Assembly: GCA_050742455.1 (NCBI GenBank)
Contig: JBOGIG010000029.1
Span: forward strand, 3,831-67,830
Source of the DNA: JBOGIG01 sp050742455
GTDB taxonomy: Bacteria; Actinomycetota; Acidimicrobiia; Acidimicrobiales; JBOGIG01
Direction of reading: 5' to 3'
DNA: 64,000 nt
Positions 42,222 through 51,734 of the stretch are shown piece by piece. The first letter of the stretch is position 1. Every line of letters starts with the position of its first letter. A model generated the notes under the pieces. The model saw only the letters and a program-made list of their open reading frames with translations. It did no database searches and had not been told where the DNA came from. The translations under genes were made by a program, and so were the position numbers.

Positions 42222-43103
42222 TCAGGCGCCCCACCACTGGGTCAGAGCCAATCCGGATAGGCGTTCGTAGGCCTGCACGTAGCGGTCACTGGTGGCCTGG
42301 ACCACCTCGGAGGGAAGGGTGGGAGGGGGCGGTACCTTGTTCCAACCGGTCGATTCAAGCCAGTCCCGTACCGGCTGCTTGTCGAATGAGGGACAGGTCC
42401 GGCCCGGGACGTAGGAGTCGGCCGGCCAGAACCGGGATGAGTCCGGTGTCAATAACTCGTCGCACAGGGCCAGCTCACCGTCGATCAGGCCCAGCTCGAA
42501 TTTCGTGTCAGCCATGATGATCCCCTGGTCGGCCGCCCTCTGCGCTCCGCGCTCGTAGGCGGCCAGGCAAATCTGGCGGGCCCGATCGGCCAATGGCCCA
42601 CCCACCAGGGCCACGGCCTGGTCGTAGTCGATGTTCTCGTCATGGCCGGACTCGGCCTTGGTGGACGGGGTGAACATGGGTTCGGGCAAGCGGTCCGATT
42701 CCACCAGACCTGAGGGGGCGGCCATGGAATGAATCGTTCCCGACTGCTGATATTCCTTCCAGGCCGACCCAGATAGGTACCCCCGCACGATGCACTCGAT
42801 GGGCAACATCTTGGCCCGGCGCACCACCATGGCCCGGCCGGAGGCACCGGCCGGCGCATCGGAGGGGAAGGCGGCCGGGTCGGTGTCCACCAGGTGGTTG
42901 GGGGCGATATCGGAAAGCTCGGAGAACCAATAAGTCGACAGGGCGGTAAGGACCCGCCCCTTGTGCAATATGGGTTCGTCTAACACCACGTCGAAAGCCG
43001 ACAAGCGGTCGCTGGCCACCATGAACAACCGTTCGTCGCCGAGGTCGTAGATGTCGCGGACCTTGCCCGAATAGATCAATTCCAACCGATTACTCCAATT
43101 CAT
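42222..43103 (-). CDS. purC: phosphoribosylaminoimidazole-succinocarboxamide synthase
   Basis: A 293-residue SAICAR synthase (longer, eukaryote/actinobacterial type). LIYSGKVRDIYDLGDERLFMVASDRLSAFDVVL is the ATP-binding N-terminal signature. IECIVRGYLSGSAWKEYQ and IIMADTKFELGLIDGELALCDELLTPDSSRFWPAD are substrate-binding segments. It joins aspartate to CAIR. ATG 43103 starts within the purB stop region (14-nt overlap); an upstream frame to 43130 has no homology. Confidence 0.94.
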   Translation of the reverse strand: MNWSNRLELIYSGKVRDIYDLGDERLFMVASDRLSAFDVVLDEPILHKGRVLTALSTYWFSELSDIAPNHLVDTDPAAFPSDAPAGASGRAMVVRRAKMLPIECIVRGYLSGSAWKEYQQSGTIHSMAAPSGLVESDRLPEPMFTPSTKAESGHDENIDYDQAVALVGGPLADRARQICLAAYERGAQRAADQGIIMADTKFELGLIDGELALCDELLTPDSSRFWPADSYVPGRTCPSFDKQPVRDWLESTGWNKVPPPPTLPSEVVQATSDRYVQAYERLSGLALTQWWGA

Positions 43104-44394
43104 CCAAGGCGTCGATGACGCGACCGGCATGGGTCAGGGAACGCTCCAGACTGAAGGCCTGATCCAGCTCGGCCGGTCCGATCCCGACCTCGGGGTCCCC
43201 TTCGAGTACGGAGCGAAATGATCTGCCCTCGCCCCAGGCGGTGGAGGCATCGCGCTGAACGATGCGATAGGCATCGTCCCGGGCCATGCCTGACTCCACC
43301 ATGGCGAGCAGAACGGGCTGGGAGAAGACCAGCCCGTGGGTCAGCCCAAGGTTACGGGTCATGGCCTCGGGATGAATGACCAGGCCTTCGACAAGTCCGG
43401 ACATCTTTTTCAACATGTAGTAGGCCACCAGACTGGCGTCGGGCAGGATGATCCGTTCCACCGAGGAGTGAGAAATATCGCGCTCGTGCCACAGTGCCAC
43501 GTCCTCCAAGCCGGCGCCGAGATAGCCCCGCAGGACCCGGGCCAATCCCACCAGGCGTTCGGAAAGGATGGGATTACGCTTGTGGGGCATGGCCGAACTC
43601 CCCTTCTGGCCCTCACGGAATGCCTCGGTGGCCTCGCCCACCTCGCTGCGTTGCAGGTGACGGATCTCGGTGGCAAAGGCCTCGATGCTCGCCCCTGTGC
43701 AGGCGCAAGCCCACAGATACTCGGCGTGGCGGTCACGGGCCAGCACCTGGGTAGCGGGTACCGCCACCAGATCCAGGGCGGCACAGACATGAGCCTCCAC
43801 CCTGGGGTCGATGTTGGAGTAAGTCCCCACCGCCCCGGACAGCTTCCCTACCGCCACCCCGGCTCGGGCCGAGCGCAACCGTGCCCGGTCCCGATCGGCC
43901 TGCAGGCACCACAGGGCCAGCTTGGCCCCCATGGTGGTCGGTTCGGCGTGAATACCGTGCGTACGCCCGACCACGGCTACCTGGGCCCACTCTCGGGCCC
44001 GGCGACGAAGGACGTCGACCAATTCGGAAGATGCCTCGATCAAGAGGTCACAGGCCCTGACCAAGGTGGCCGATAGGGCGGTGTCGACCACATCGGAAGA
44101 GGTCAACCCGTAGTGGAGCCAGGCCCCCTCAGGCGAAGCGATGGCGGCTTGAACCACGTCGACGAATGCGGCAACGTCATGGTCGGTCACCTTCTCCCGT
44201 TCGGCAATGGCCCTCACCAATTTGGCGTCCACCACCGGGGCCGCTTTGCGCACCAGGTGGACATCCGAGGTGGGAATCGTCCCGATCTCCGCCCAGCCTT
44301 CGAGGGCCAGCAGCTCCACTTCCAGCATTAGGGCGAACCTGGCCTCATCGCTGAAAAGGTTCGACATCTCCTCCAGGCTGTAGCGGGGGATCAT
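43090..44394 (-). CDS. purB: adenylosuccinate lyase
   Basis: A 434-residue fumarase/aspartase superfamily lyase acting twice in purine synthesis (SAICAR to AICAR; adenylosuccinate to AMP). GRTHGIHAEPTTMGAKLALW carries a catalytic His; GSSAMPHKRNPILSERL is the signature loop with catalytic Ser. HYGLTSSDVVDTA is the substrate site. Length is normal. The ATG at 44394 follows the purE stop directly. Overlaps purC. Confidence 0.95.
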   Translation of the reverse strand: MIPRYSLEEMSNLFSDEARFALMLEVELLALEGWAEIGTIPTSDVHLVRKAAPVVDAKLVRAIAEREKVTDHDVAAFVDVVQAAIASPEGAWLHYGLTSSDVVDTALSATLVRACDLLIEASSELVDVLRRRAREWAQVAVVGRTHGIHAEPTTMGAKLALWCLQADRDRARLRSARAGVAVGKLSGAVGTYSNIDPRVEAHVCAALDLVAVPATQVLARDRHAEYLWACACTGASIEAFATEIRHLQRSEVGEATEAFREGQKGSSAMPHKRNPILSERLVGLARVLRGYLGAGLEDVALWHERDISHSSVERIILPDASLVAYYMLKKMSGLVEGLVIHPEAMTRNLGLTHGLVFSQPVLLAMVESGMARDDAYRIVQRDASTAWGEGRSFRSVLEGDPEVGIGPAELDQAFSLERSLTHAGRVIDALDELE

Positions 44395-44841
44395 CTATCG
44401 GGCCCCCGCAGCGCGGAACTCGTCGAGTCGCTTGGACATGGCCTCGTCGGCGATGGAGACCATCTCGACCACCAGTACGGCGGCATTGGCCGCGCCGTCG
44501 ATGGCCACGGTGGCCACCGGGATTCCCCTGGGCATCTGAACGGTGGCGTAAAGGGCGTCCACCCCACCCAGGGCCCCACCCGACAAAGGAACTCCGACCA
44601 CGGGGAGGGTGGTGTGGGCGGCCACCACGCCGGCCAGATGGGCAGCCATGCCCGCCCCACAAATGATGGCCGAGTAGCCATTCGACCGGGCCTCCCGCGC
44701 GAAGACGGCAACCTGATCTGGATTGCGATGAGCCGACATGACGCGTTCGTCGGGTTCGATGCCGAACCGGGTCAGCATCTCGCCGGCCGGAGCCATCTTG
44801 TCGTGATCACGGGGCGAACCCATGACAATCGCCACTTTCAC
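44395..44841 (-). CDS. purE: N5-CAIR mutase / AIR carboxylase PurE
   Basis: A 148-residue PurE. AIVMGSPRDHDKM is the phosphate loop, MSAHRNPDQ carries the catalytic His, and CGAGMAAHLAGVVAAHTTLPVVGVPLSGG matches class I, which normally needs PurK to make N5-CAIR. No purK lies in this window. GTG 44841 starts it, close behind purD. Adjacent to purB without spacing. Confidence 0.93.
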   Translation of the reverse strand: MKVAIVMGSPRDHDKMAPAGEMLTRFGIEPDERVMSAHRNPDQVAVFAREARSNGYSAIICGAGMAAHLAGVVAAHTTLPVVGVPLSGGALGGVDALYATVQMPRGIPVATVAIDGAANAAVLVVEMVSIADEAMSKRLDEFRAAGAR

Positions 44842-44863
44842 TGCCCGCTTGCTCCTTTTGTAA

Positions 44864-46195
44864 TCACGGTCCTGTCGTCGTTGCGCCGGCCGTGGCTGCC
44901 TCCCAGGCTATGTCACTTCGGTAGTGGCATCCGGGCCAGGAGATCAGCCCGACGGCCTGATAGGCCCGATTCCTGGCTTCGGTCAGGTCGGCCCCCACGG
45001 CAGTGACATCCAGGACCCGGCCACCGTTGGTGACCAGCCGGCCTTCCTCGTCCCGAGAGGTACCGGCATGAAACACTGTCACGCCCTCAATGGCCTCGGC
45101 ATTCGCCAACCCACAGATGACGTCGCCGAGCCGAGGCGACTCGGGATAGCCGGCGGCGGCCAGCACCACCGTCACCGCCGACTGAGGGCCGAACTTTACC
45201 GCCGAGGTCAGTGACCCGTCGGCTGCTTCGGCCAGCAGTTGGGCCAGGTCGCTTCGTATCCGAGGTAGGACGACCTGGGCCTCGGGATCGCCGAAGCGCA
45301 CGTTGAACTCGACGACCTTGGGACCGTCCTCGGTAAGCATGATTCCGGCGTAGAGGACGCCCCGGTAGTCGATACCGTGGCGGATGAGCCCGGCCAACAT
45401 CGGCTCGACGGCCCGATCCATGACCTGATCCACCACATCGGGGCCGGCTCCCGGTACAGGTGAGTACGCTCCCATCCCCCCGGTATTGGGGCCCGTCCCG
45501 CCGTCTCCCACTCGCTTGAAGTCCTGAGCCGGGGCCAGGGCCACGGCGTTGTGACCATCGCACACAGCGAGCACCGAAACTTCGGGGCCGGTCAGGGCCT
45601 GCTCGATGACCACCCGATGTCCGGCTCGTCCGAAACTCAACCCTGCCAGCTTGGCTTGGGTATCAGCCAGGGCCTCGGTCAGCGAATCGGTTACCAGCAC
45701 CCCTTTGCCCGCGGCCAGCCCGTCGGTCTTGATGACGTAGGGGCCGGGCTGGGAACGGAGGTGGTCCCGGGCCGGGGCGAAGGAGTCGAATTCAGCGTAG
45801 GCCGCGGTGGGCACTCCCGACTCGGCCAGCATGGCCTTCATCCAGGCCTTGGAGCCCTCCAGGCGGGCGCCGTCGGCTCCGGGTCCGAACACCCGCTTTC
45901 CCCGGGCCCGCAGACGGTCGGCCAACCCATCGACCAGTGGAACCTCGGGCCCGATGACAAACAGATCAGCGTCGATCTCCTCGGCCGGGGCCGCGGTGGT
46001 GCTCACATCCGAGGCAACCGAAAGCTCGGACCCTTCGCCAGAGTCTGGCAACATCGCCCCACTTCGGGAGATGGAGCTCGCGGTCGGCTGATCCATGCCG
46101 GGATTACCTGGAGTTACCATTACCTGGGCACTGCGGGACAGGACCGCTGCCAGGGCATGCTCACGACCACCCGACCCGACCAGACAAATCCTCAC
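44864..46195 (-). CDS. purD: phosphoribosylamine-glycine ligase
   Basis: A 443-residue ATP-grasp GAR synthetase, step 2 of purine synthesis. ICLVGSGGREHALA starts the fold; LFVIGPEVPLVDGLAD, PYVIKTDGLAAGKGVLV and FNVRFGDPEAQVVLPR are the substrate, ATP-grasp and metal motifs. A Ser/Thr-rich insertion (about 40-70) enlarges a loop in the N-domain. Its start overlaps the purA stop (ATGA at 46192-46195). Confidence 0.94.
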   Translation of the reverse strand: MRICLVGSGGREHALAAVLSRSAQVMVTPGNPGMDQPTASSISRSGAMLPDSGEGSELSVASDVSTTAAPAEEIDADLFVIGPEVPLVDGLADRLRARGKRVFGPGADGARLEGSKAWMKAMLAESGVPTAAYAEFDSFAPARDHLRSQPGPYVIKTDGLAAGKGVLVTDSLTEALADTQAKLAGLSFGRAGHRVVIEQALTGPEVSVLAVCDGHNAVALAPAQDFKRVGDGGTGPNTGGMGAYSPVPGAGPDVVDQVMDRAVEPMLAGLIRHGIDYRGVLYAGIMLTEDGPKVVEFNVRFGDPEAQVVLPRIRSDLAQLLAEAADGSLTSAVKFGPQSAVTVVLAAAGYPESPRLGDVICGLANAEAIEGVTVFHAGTSRDEEGRLVTNGGRVLDVTAVGADLTEARNRAYQAVGLISWPGCHYRSDIAWEAATAGATTTGP

Positions 46196-47472
46196 GCGGC
46201 GAAATGTACGAACTGCTCGCGACCCGGCCCTACCCCGATGAGTGACACCGGTATCCCGGCCTGCTCAGACAGAAAGGCCACGTAGTCCCGGGCGGCAGGA
46301 GGAAGGTCCGTGCCCATGGTGGCGCCCGACAGGTCGGTCTTCCATCCTGGAAGCTCCTCGTAGACAGGGGTCACGTTGTGCAGCACCGACTGGTGGTAAG
46401 GGAAGCTGGCATAGCGCTGGCCGTCGGCCTCGTAGGCCACACACACCTTGAGTGTGTCGAAGCTGTCCAGCACGTCGAGCTTGGTCAGCGCGATCTCGGA
46501 TAGCGAGTTGAGCCGTACGGCGTGTCGCATCATGACGGCGTCAAACCACCCGGTACGCCGACGTCTCCCTGTGTTGGTCCCGAACTCGTGGCCCCGCTCC
46601 ACCAGCTGCGCACCGTGGTCGTCGTTGAGTTCAGTGGGGAACGGACCCGAGCCCACCCTGGTGACGTAGGCCTTGGCAATCCCAATGACCCGGTCGATGT
46701 GTCTGGGGCCGATTCCCGCACCGGTACAGGCCCCTCCGGCTACCGGATTGGACGATGTCACGAAGGGATATGTTCCGTGATCCAGATCCAAGAATGTGGC
46801 CTGGGCCCCCTCCAGAAGCACATTGGCGCCGGCCTCGAGCGCCTCGTGAACCAGACCCACGCTGTCCCCGATCATCGGTGCTACCCGAGGGGCATACTCG
46901 TCCAGATACCGGTTACATATCTCGTCACACGAAAGCGCCAACCGGTTGAAGACCTTGGCCAGGATGGCGTTCTTCTCCTTAAGCACCACGTCCAGCTTGG
47001 CTCGGAAGATCTTGGGATCGGTCAAGTCCTGAACCCTCAGACCCAGCCGCGAAGCCTTGTCGGCGTATGCCGGGCCGATGCCCCGCTTTGTCGTACCCAA
47101 TTTGTTGTTGCCCAGGCGCCGTTCGGTCAAGGCATCGATCTCATGGTGGTAGGGCATTATGAGGTGGGCGTTACCCGAGACTACCAACCTGGTCACGTCC
47201 ACCCCCTTGGCCGTTAGGGTGTCGATCTCGGCCAAGAGCACGGCGGGATCAACCACGACGCCGTTGCCGATGACTGGGGTGATGTGGGGATACAGCACAC
47301 CACTGGGAATGAGCTGAAGGGCAAAGGTAACCCCATCCACCACGATGGTGTGACCGGCATTGTGGCCTCCCTGGTATCGCACGACCAGGTTCATCTCCTT
47401 GGCCACGAGGTCGGTGAGCTTGCCCTTTCCCTCATCACCCCATTGGGTTCCGACCACTACGGTGGCGGGCAC
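46192..47472 (-). CDS. purA: adenylosuccinate synthetase
   Basis: A 426-residue GTP-dependent enzyme committing IMP to AMP. VVVGTQWGDEGKGKLTDLVA is the P-loop signature, GGHNAGHTIV carries catalytic His, and GIGPAYADKASR is the conserved loop. GTNTGRRRRTGWFDAVMMRHAVRLN is the substrate-binding stretch (GxxxGRxRRxGWFD). GTG 47472 has GGAGG upstream, so it is the first gene of the purA-D-E-B-C-S-Q run with its own ribosome binding site. Confidence 0.95.
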   Translation of the reverse strand: MPATVVVGTQWGDEGKGKLTDLVAKEMNLVVRYQGGHNAGHTIVVDGVTFALQLIPSGVLYPHITPVIGNGVVVDPAVLLAEIDTLTAKGVDVTRLVVSGNAHLIMPYHHEIDALTERRLGNNKLGTTKRGIGPAYADKASRLGLRVQDLTDPKIFRAKLDVVLKEKNAILAKVFNRLALSCDEICNRYLDEYAPRVAPMIGDSVGLVHEALEAGANVLLEGAQATFLDLDHGTYPFVTSSNPVAGGACTGAGIGPRHIDRVIGIAKAYVTRVGSGPFPTELNDDHGAQLVERGHEFGTNTGRRRRTGWFDAVMMRHAVRLNSLSEIALTKLDVLDSFDTLKVCVAYEADGQRYASFPYHQSVLHNVTPVYEELPGWKTDLSGATMGTDLPPAARDYVAFLSEQAGIPVSLIGVGPGREQFVHFAA

Positions 47473-47525
47473 GCACGTCCTCCACTTGCCATTAGACGGT
47501 CCGCACAGACTACCCGACCCGGATT

Positions 47526-47550
47526 GCCCCCGGGACCAGGAATTGGGGGC
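47526..47550. terminator. possible hairpin between clpB and purA
   Basis: GCCCCC (47526-47531) pairs with GGGGGC (47545-47550) around a 13-nt loop in the 138-bp gap downstream of clpB and upstream of purA. There is no U-tract. The gap also holds several GATCC/GGATC half-palindromes. Confidence 0.3.
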
Positions 47551-47610
47551 TCGATCCTGGTCGATCCGATAGATCGGACTCGATCCCGCATCAGGAGTCC
47601 GATCCCGTCG

Positions 47611-50133
47611 TCAGGGGTCGATCCGGACGTCCAGGGTCAATCCCGAGGTCCCCGAGTCCACGATGATCGTGTCGCCGTCGCTGAACCGACCCTCCAGCAG
47701 GGCGAGGGCCAGCTTGTCGGACAGCTCTCGCTGCATCACCCGACGAAGGGGTCGAGCCCCATAGTCGGGGTCATAACCCAGCTCCGCCAGGCGGTCCACT
47801 GCGGCGTCGGTGACCTCCAGGACCAGGCGCCGGGGTGCCAGCCGATCCTTCAGCCGCCCCAACTGGATCTCCACGATGCGCCTGATGTCTTCCCGGGTAA
47901 GCGCGGTGAACCTGATGATCTCATCGATGCGATTTATGAACTCGGGTTTGAAGAACCCTGCCGGGTCGCCCGAAAGATTCGACGTCATTATCAGCACAGC
48001 GTTGGTGAAGTCCACCGTCCGTCCCTGCCCATCGGTCAGTCGACCGTCGTCGAGGACCTGGAGCAGGATGTCGAATACATCGGGGTGGGCCTTTTCCACT
48101 TCGTCCAGGAGCACCACGCTGTAGGGGCGCCGCCTCACCGCTTCGGTCAGCTGGCCTCCTTCGTCATAGCCAACGTAACCAGGGGGCGCCCCCACCAAGC
48201 GGGCCACCGAATGACGCTCGGAGTATTCGCCCATATCGATGCGGACCATGGCCCGTTCGTCGTCGAACAGGAAGAAGGCCAGGGCCCGAGCCAGCTCCGT
48301 CTTGCCGACCCCGGTCGGACCGAGAAACAGAAAGGACCCGATGGGCCGGTTGGGGTCGGATAGGCCCGAGCGGCTCCGGCGGATGGCATTGGCCACCGCG
48401 CTCACTGCCGGAGCCTGGCCCACCACCCGGGCCCCCAGCACTTCCTCTGCCCTGATGAGCTTGTCCACCTCACCTTCCATGAGCCGCGCTACCGGCACGC
48501 CGGTCCACCTGCTGACCACGTCGGCCACGTCCTCGGCGTCCACCTCCTCCTTGAGCATCTTCTGATCGGCCTGCAGGCCGGCCAGCTCTGCGGTGGCCAA
48601 CGTGATTTGTTCCTCGATTGAGGGGACCTGGCCATAGCGGATCTCTGATGCCCGAGCCAGGTCACCGTCCCGCTCGTGGCGCTCAGCCAGACCGCGGGCC
48701 GCCTCCAACTCCTCCCTCAGAGAGCGTATGGACGAGATGGCGCCAGACTCGGCATTCCACTGAGCGGTCAGTGCGCCCGATTCCTCCCTCAGGTTGGCCT
48801 GCTCCTCATCGAGGCGGCCCAACCGTTCGACCGATGCCGCATCGGTCTCCTTGGCCAGCGCCACCCGTTCGATTTCCAGCTGGCGGATGCGGCGGTCAAC
48901 AACGTCGAGCTCGGTCGGAACGGAGTCGATCTCGATGCGCAGCCGACTGCCCGCCTCGTCGATGAGGTCGATGGCCTTGTCGGGCAGGTTGCGACCTGTC
49001 ACGTAGCGATCAGAAAGTACTGCGGCGGCCACCAGGGCGGCGTCCTGAATCCGGACGCCGTGGTGTACTTCGTAGCGCTCGGCCAGGCCCCGCAGGATGG
49101 CGACTGTGTCGGTCACACTCGGTTGCCCGACGAACACCTGCTGGAAGCGTCTCTCCAGTGCGGCATCGGTTTCGATGCGCTTGCGGTACTCATCGAGAGT
49201 GGTGGCCCCGACCATGCGCAACTCACCGCGGGCCAGCATGGGTTTGAGCAGGTTGGCGGCGTCCATCGACCCTTCGGCCGCACCAGTCCCCACGATGGTA
49301 TGCAACTCGTCGATGAAGGTGATGACCTGCCCAGCGGCATCGGCGATCTCCTTGAGGACGGCCTTGAATCGCTCCTCGAACTCTCCCCGGTACTTGGCCC
49401 CGGCCACCATCCCGGCTAGGTCCAGAGCCACCACCTTCTTGTCCCGCAGCCCGACGGGGACGTCACCCTGCACGATCCGATTGGCCAGACCCTCGACTAT
49501 GGCGGTCTTACCCACGCCTGGCTCGCCGATCAGAACCGGATTGTTCTTGGTCCGGCGGGACAGCACCTGGATGACACGGCGGATCTCTTCGTCCCGCCCA
49601 ATAACCGGATCCAACCTCCCCTGGCGGGCGTCCTCGGTCAGGTCTCGGCCGTAGCGTTCCAGAGCTCGGTAGGTGCCCTCGGGATCCTCGGAGGTGACCC
49701 GCTGGCTGCCCCTGATCTCTTTGAGTGCGGCCAATATTTCATCGCTACGCGCTCCGATGAGGTCGGCCAATGCCAGGAGCACGTGCTCAACCGACAAGTA
49801 CTGGTCACCCATGTCGCCACGAAATCCGTCCGCCCGATCCAACGCGTCTGACAGGTCGCCGGACAGGGTCGGCCTGGGTGGGTATGAGGAAGACCGGGCG
49901 GTATGCACCTGGGGAAGCCGGCCCAGTTTGGCTTCCAGCTCCCGACGCAAGTCGGGCACCGACCGGCCCAGGCGAGCCACCAGGGGCACGGCCAAGCCGT
50001 CGGGCTGGTTGAGCAAGGCCAGGACAATGTGCTCGGGCACCACCTCGGGGTTGGAGAAGGCGAGGGCCCGCTCTGACGCATCGGCCAGGGCCTGCCTGGT
50101 CTTGACCGTCCACCTGTTGGGGTCGAGGGCCAC
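47611..50133 (-). CDS. clpB: disaggregase ClpB
   Basis: An 840-residue double-AAA+ unfoldase that rescues aggregates with DnaK. The N-domain (about 1-150) is followed by AAA-1 with Walker A GEPGVGKTA and VIGRDEEIRRVIQVLSRRTKNNPVL, the middle coiled-coil domain (about 390-510), and AAA-2 with LGPTGVGKTELARALA and sensor/arginine-finger segments. It ends in FSDGDTIIVDSG-type beta tail. Only 1 nt lies between it and hspR, so it is the fifth gene of the dnaK operon. GTG-rich start region; GTG 50133. Confidence 0.95.
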   Translation of the reverse strand: MALDPNRWTVKTRQALADASERALAFSNPEVVPEHIVLALLNQPDGLAVPLVARLGRSVPDLRRELEAKLGRLPQVHTARSSSYPPRPTLSGDLSDALDRADGFRGDMGDQYLSVEHVLLALADLIGARSDEILAALKEIRGSQRVTSEDPEGTYRALERYGRDLTEDARQGRLDPVIGRDEEIRRVIQVLSRRTKNNPVLIGEPGVGKTAIVEGLANRIVQGDVPVGLRDKKVVALDLAGMVAGAKYRGEFEERFKAVLKEIADAAGQVITFIDELHTIVGTGAAEGSMDAANLLKPMLARGELRMVGATTLDEYRKRIETDAALERRFQQVFVGQPSVTDTVAILRGLAERYEVHHGVRIQDAALVAAAVLSDRYVTGRNLPDKAIDLIDEAGSRLRIEIDSVPTELDVVDRRIRQLEIERVALAKETDAASVERLGRLDEEQANLREESGALTAQWNAESGAISSIRSLREELEAARGLAERHERDGDLARASEIRYGQVPSIEEQITLATAELAGLQADQKMLKEEVDAEDVADVVSRWTGVPVARLMEGEVDKLIRAEEVLGARVVGQAPAVSAVANAIRRSRSGLSDPNRPIGSFLFLGPTGVGKTELARALAFFLFDDERAMVRIDMGEYSERHSVARLVGAPPGYVGYDEGGQLTEAVRRRPYSVVLLDEVEKAHPDVFDILLQVLDDGRLTDGQGRTVDFTNAVLIMTSNLSGDPAGFFKPEFINRIDEIIRFTALTREDIRRIVEIQLGRLKDRLAPRRLVLEVTDAAVDRLAELGYDPDYGARPLRRVMQRELSDKLALALLEGRFSDGDTIIVDSGTSGLTLDVRIDP

Positions 50134-50134
50134 G

Positions 50135-50551
50135 TCAGTGCCAAGGCCTCGGGAGCGACGAGCCCACGAACACCGCTGGGGCCTGACTCAGAGGCACGAG
50201 ATCGCGCCGGTATTGGCGGTGGGTACGAGCCACCGCCTCAGCCCCGGCCCGGCGAAGCTCGATGACCTCGAGCTGGAGGCGGGCCACCTCGGCCTCCAGG
50301 GCCAGGACCCTTTTGACGCCTTCCAGGTTGAGTCCGGCGTTGGTCAGGTCCAGGATGCGCCTGAGCTGGGCGATGTCGGCCTGGGAATAGCGCCTGCTCC
50401 CCCCTCCCGTCCGGGCCGGGTCCAACAGTCCCCGGCGCTCGTAGATGCGCAGGGTCTGAGGGTGCAGCCCGGCCAGTTCGGCCGCCACCGATATGACAAA
50501 CACCCCGGCAGTGTCAGGCATAGAGACAAATCCGTCCTCAAACATCATCAC
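50135..50551 (-). CDS. hspR: heat-shock repressor HspR (MerR family)
   Basis: A 138-residue MerR-type regulator. The winged helix reads VISVAAELAGLHPQTLRIYERRGLLDPARTGGGSRRYSQADI (about 18-60), and a coiled-coil dimerisation helix follows (about 75-105, LEAEVARLQLEVIELRRAG). HspR binds HAIR palindromes (CTTGAGT-N7-ACTCAAG) and uses DnaK as co-repressor. A degenerate HAIR precedes dnaK here. ATGA overlap with dnaJ. Confidence 0.92.
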   Translation of the reverse strand: MMMFEDGFVSMPDTAGVFVISVAAELAGLHPQTLRIYERRGLLDPARTGGGSRRYSQADIAQLRRILDLTNAGLNLEGVKRVLALEAEVARLQLEVIELRRAGAEAVARTHRQYRRDLVPLSQAPAVFVGSSLPRPWH

Positions 50552-51660
50552 GCTCCTAGGTATTCGCGGGGAGAGGGGCCCGACACCTTGTCCAGGGCCT
50601 GGATGGCCCGGCGCTGCTCCTCGGTCAATTCGCTCGGTACGATGACCTCCACCGTTACGAGGAGGTCCCCCGCTCCTCCGGATCGGGGTGCGCCCCGACC
50701 GGCGACCCGGAAGGTTCGCCCCGATCGAGTGCCGGCCGGGACCTTGAGCGTTACCGGCGCGTCCATGGTGGGCACGGTGACAGATGCACCGAGAGCGGCC
50801 TCGGGAAACGTCACCGGCACGGTGATTGTCAGGTTCGATCCCCGACGGCCAAACACGTCATGGGGACCGACCCGAACGGTGACGAACAGGTGACCCGGGG
50901 GGCCACCATTACGGCCTACGGCGCCACGGGACTTGATCCTGATTCGTTGGCCGTCCTCCACTCCCGGCGGTATGCGAACCTTGACTTTGCGAGCCCGATG
51001 CTCGATACCCCGGCCACCACAGGTGGCACAGGGACGCTCGATGATCGATCCTCGCCCGGCACAAGTGGCACAGGGCTGAGAAAAGGAGAAGACGCCCTGG
51101 TTTTCCTCGACCAGTCCCCTTCCCCGGCAGGTGGGACAGGTACTGGGAGAGCTTCCCGGCGCCGCTCCCGTCCCGTTACATGTAGAGCAGGCCGCATCGC
51201 TGGTCAGGTTCACCGCCGTTGTCACCCCTCCGATGGCATCGGCAAACGATAGGTAGAGCTCGGCCTCGAGATCTTCACCCCGCTGAGGAGCACCCGCCCC
51301 CGGACCGCGACCGGCGCCGCCCCGGTTCCGGCCGAAGAGGCCCCCGAGAAGATCGCCCAGATCGCTTACCTGGAAATTGAACCCGCCGGCGCCGCCCGAA
51401 CCTCCTGGACCAAACCCGCCCATCCCCACCGGGCCCATCCTTCGGACTTCGTCGTACTCTTTTCGCTTGTCGGCGTCCCCCAGCACGTCATAGGCGGACG
51501 AGATGTCCTTGAAACGGTCCTCAGCGCCAGGGTTGGCATCGGGGTGGAACTTCTTGGCCAGCTTGCGGTATGCGCTGGTTATCTCCCGGGGCGTAGCCGA
51601 GTCCGACACACCCAGGGTTTTGTAATAATCCTTCTCGAACCACTCCCGTTGCGGGCTCAC
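50548..51660 (-). CDS. dnaJ: chaperone DnaJ
   Basis: A 370-residue type I J-protein. J-domain (about 8-70) with KFHPDANPG (HPD motif); a Gly/Phe-rich linker (about 75-125); four CxxCxGxG zinc motifs (CSTCNGTG, CPTCRGRG, CATCAGRG, CATCGGRG); C-terminal substrate-binding sheets with VRIPPGVEDGQRIRI. It activates the DnaK ATPase. It is 74 nt downstream of grpE and overlaps hspR, and is the DnaJ1 type associated with the dnaK operon. Confidence 0.95.
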   Translation of the reverse strand: MSPQREWFEKDYYKTLGVSDSATPREITSAYRKLAKKFHPDANPGAEDRFKDISSAYDVLGDADKRKEYDEVRRMGPVGMGGFGPGGSGGAGGFNFQVSDLGDLLGGLFGRNRGGAGRGPGAGAPQRGEDLEAELYLSFADAIGGVTTAVNLTSDAACSTCNGTGAAPGSSPSTCPTCRGRGLVEENQGVFSFSQPCATCAGRGSIIERPCATCGGRGIEHRARKVKVRIPPGVEDGQRIRIKSRGAVGRNGGPPGHLFVTVRVGPHDVFGRRGSNLTITVPVTFPEAALGASVTVPTMDAPVTLKVPAGTRSGRTFRVAGRGAPRSGGAGDLLVTVEVIVPSELTEEQRRAIQALDKVSGPSPREYLGA

Positions 51661-51734
51661 TCTGGCTTCGCCGTCCTGTCAGTCGTTGCTCTCCGTTGCT
51701 TGCCGGATACTCTCCGTTGCACTCCGGATCTCGT

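Noticed and set aside
47284..49419. Plus-strand frames opposite purA/clpB.
   Set aside because: Shadows of conserved minus-strand genes; no domain or start signal.
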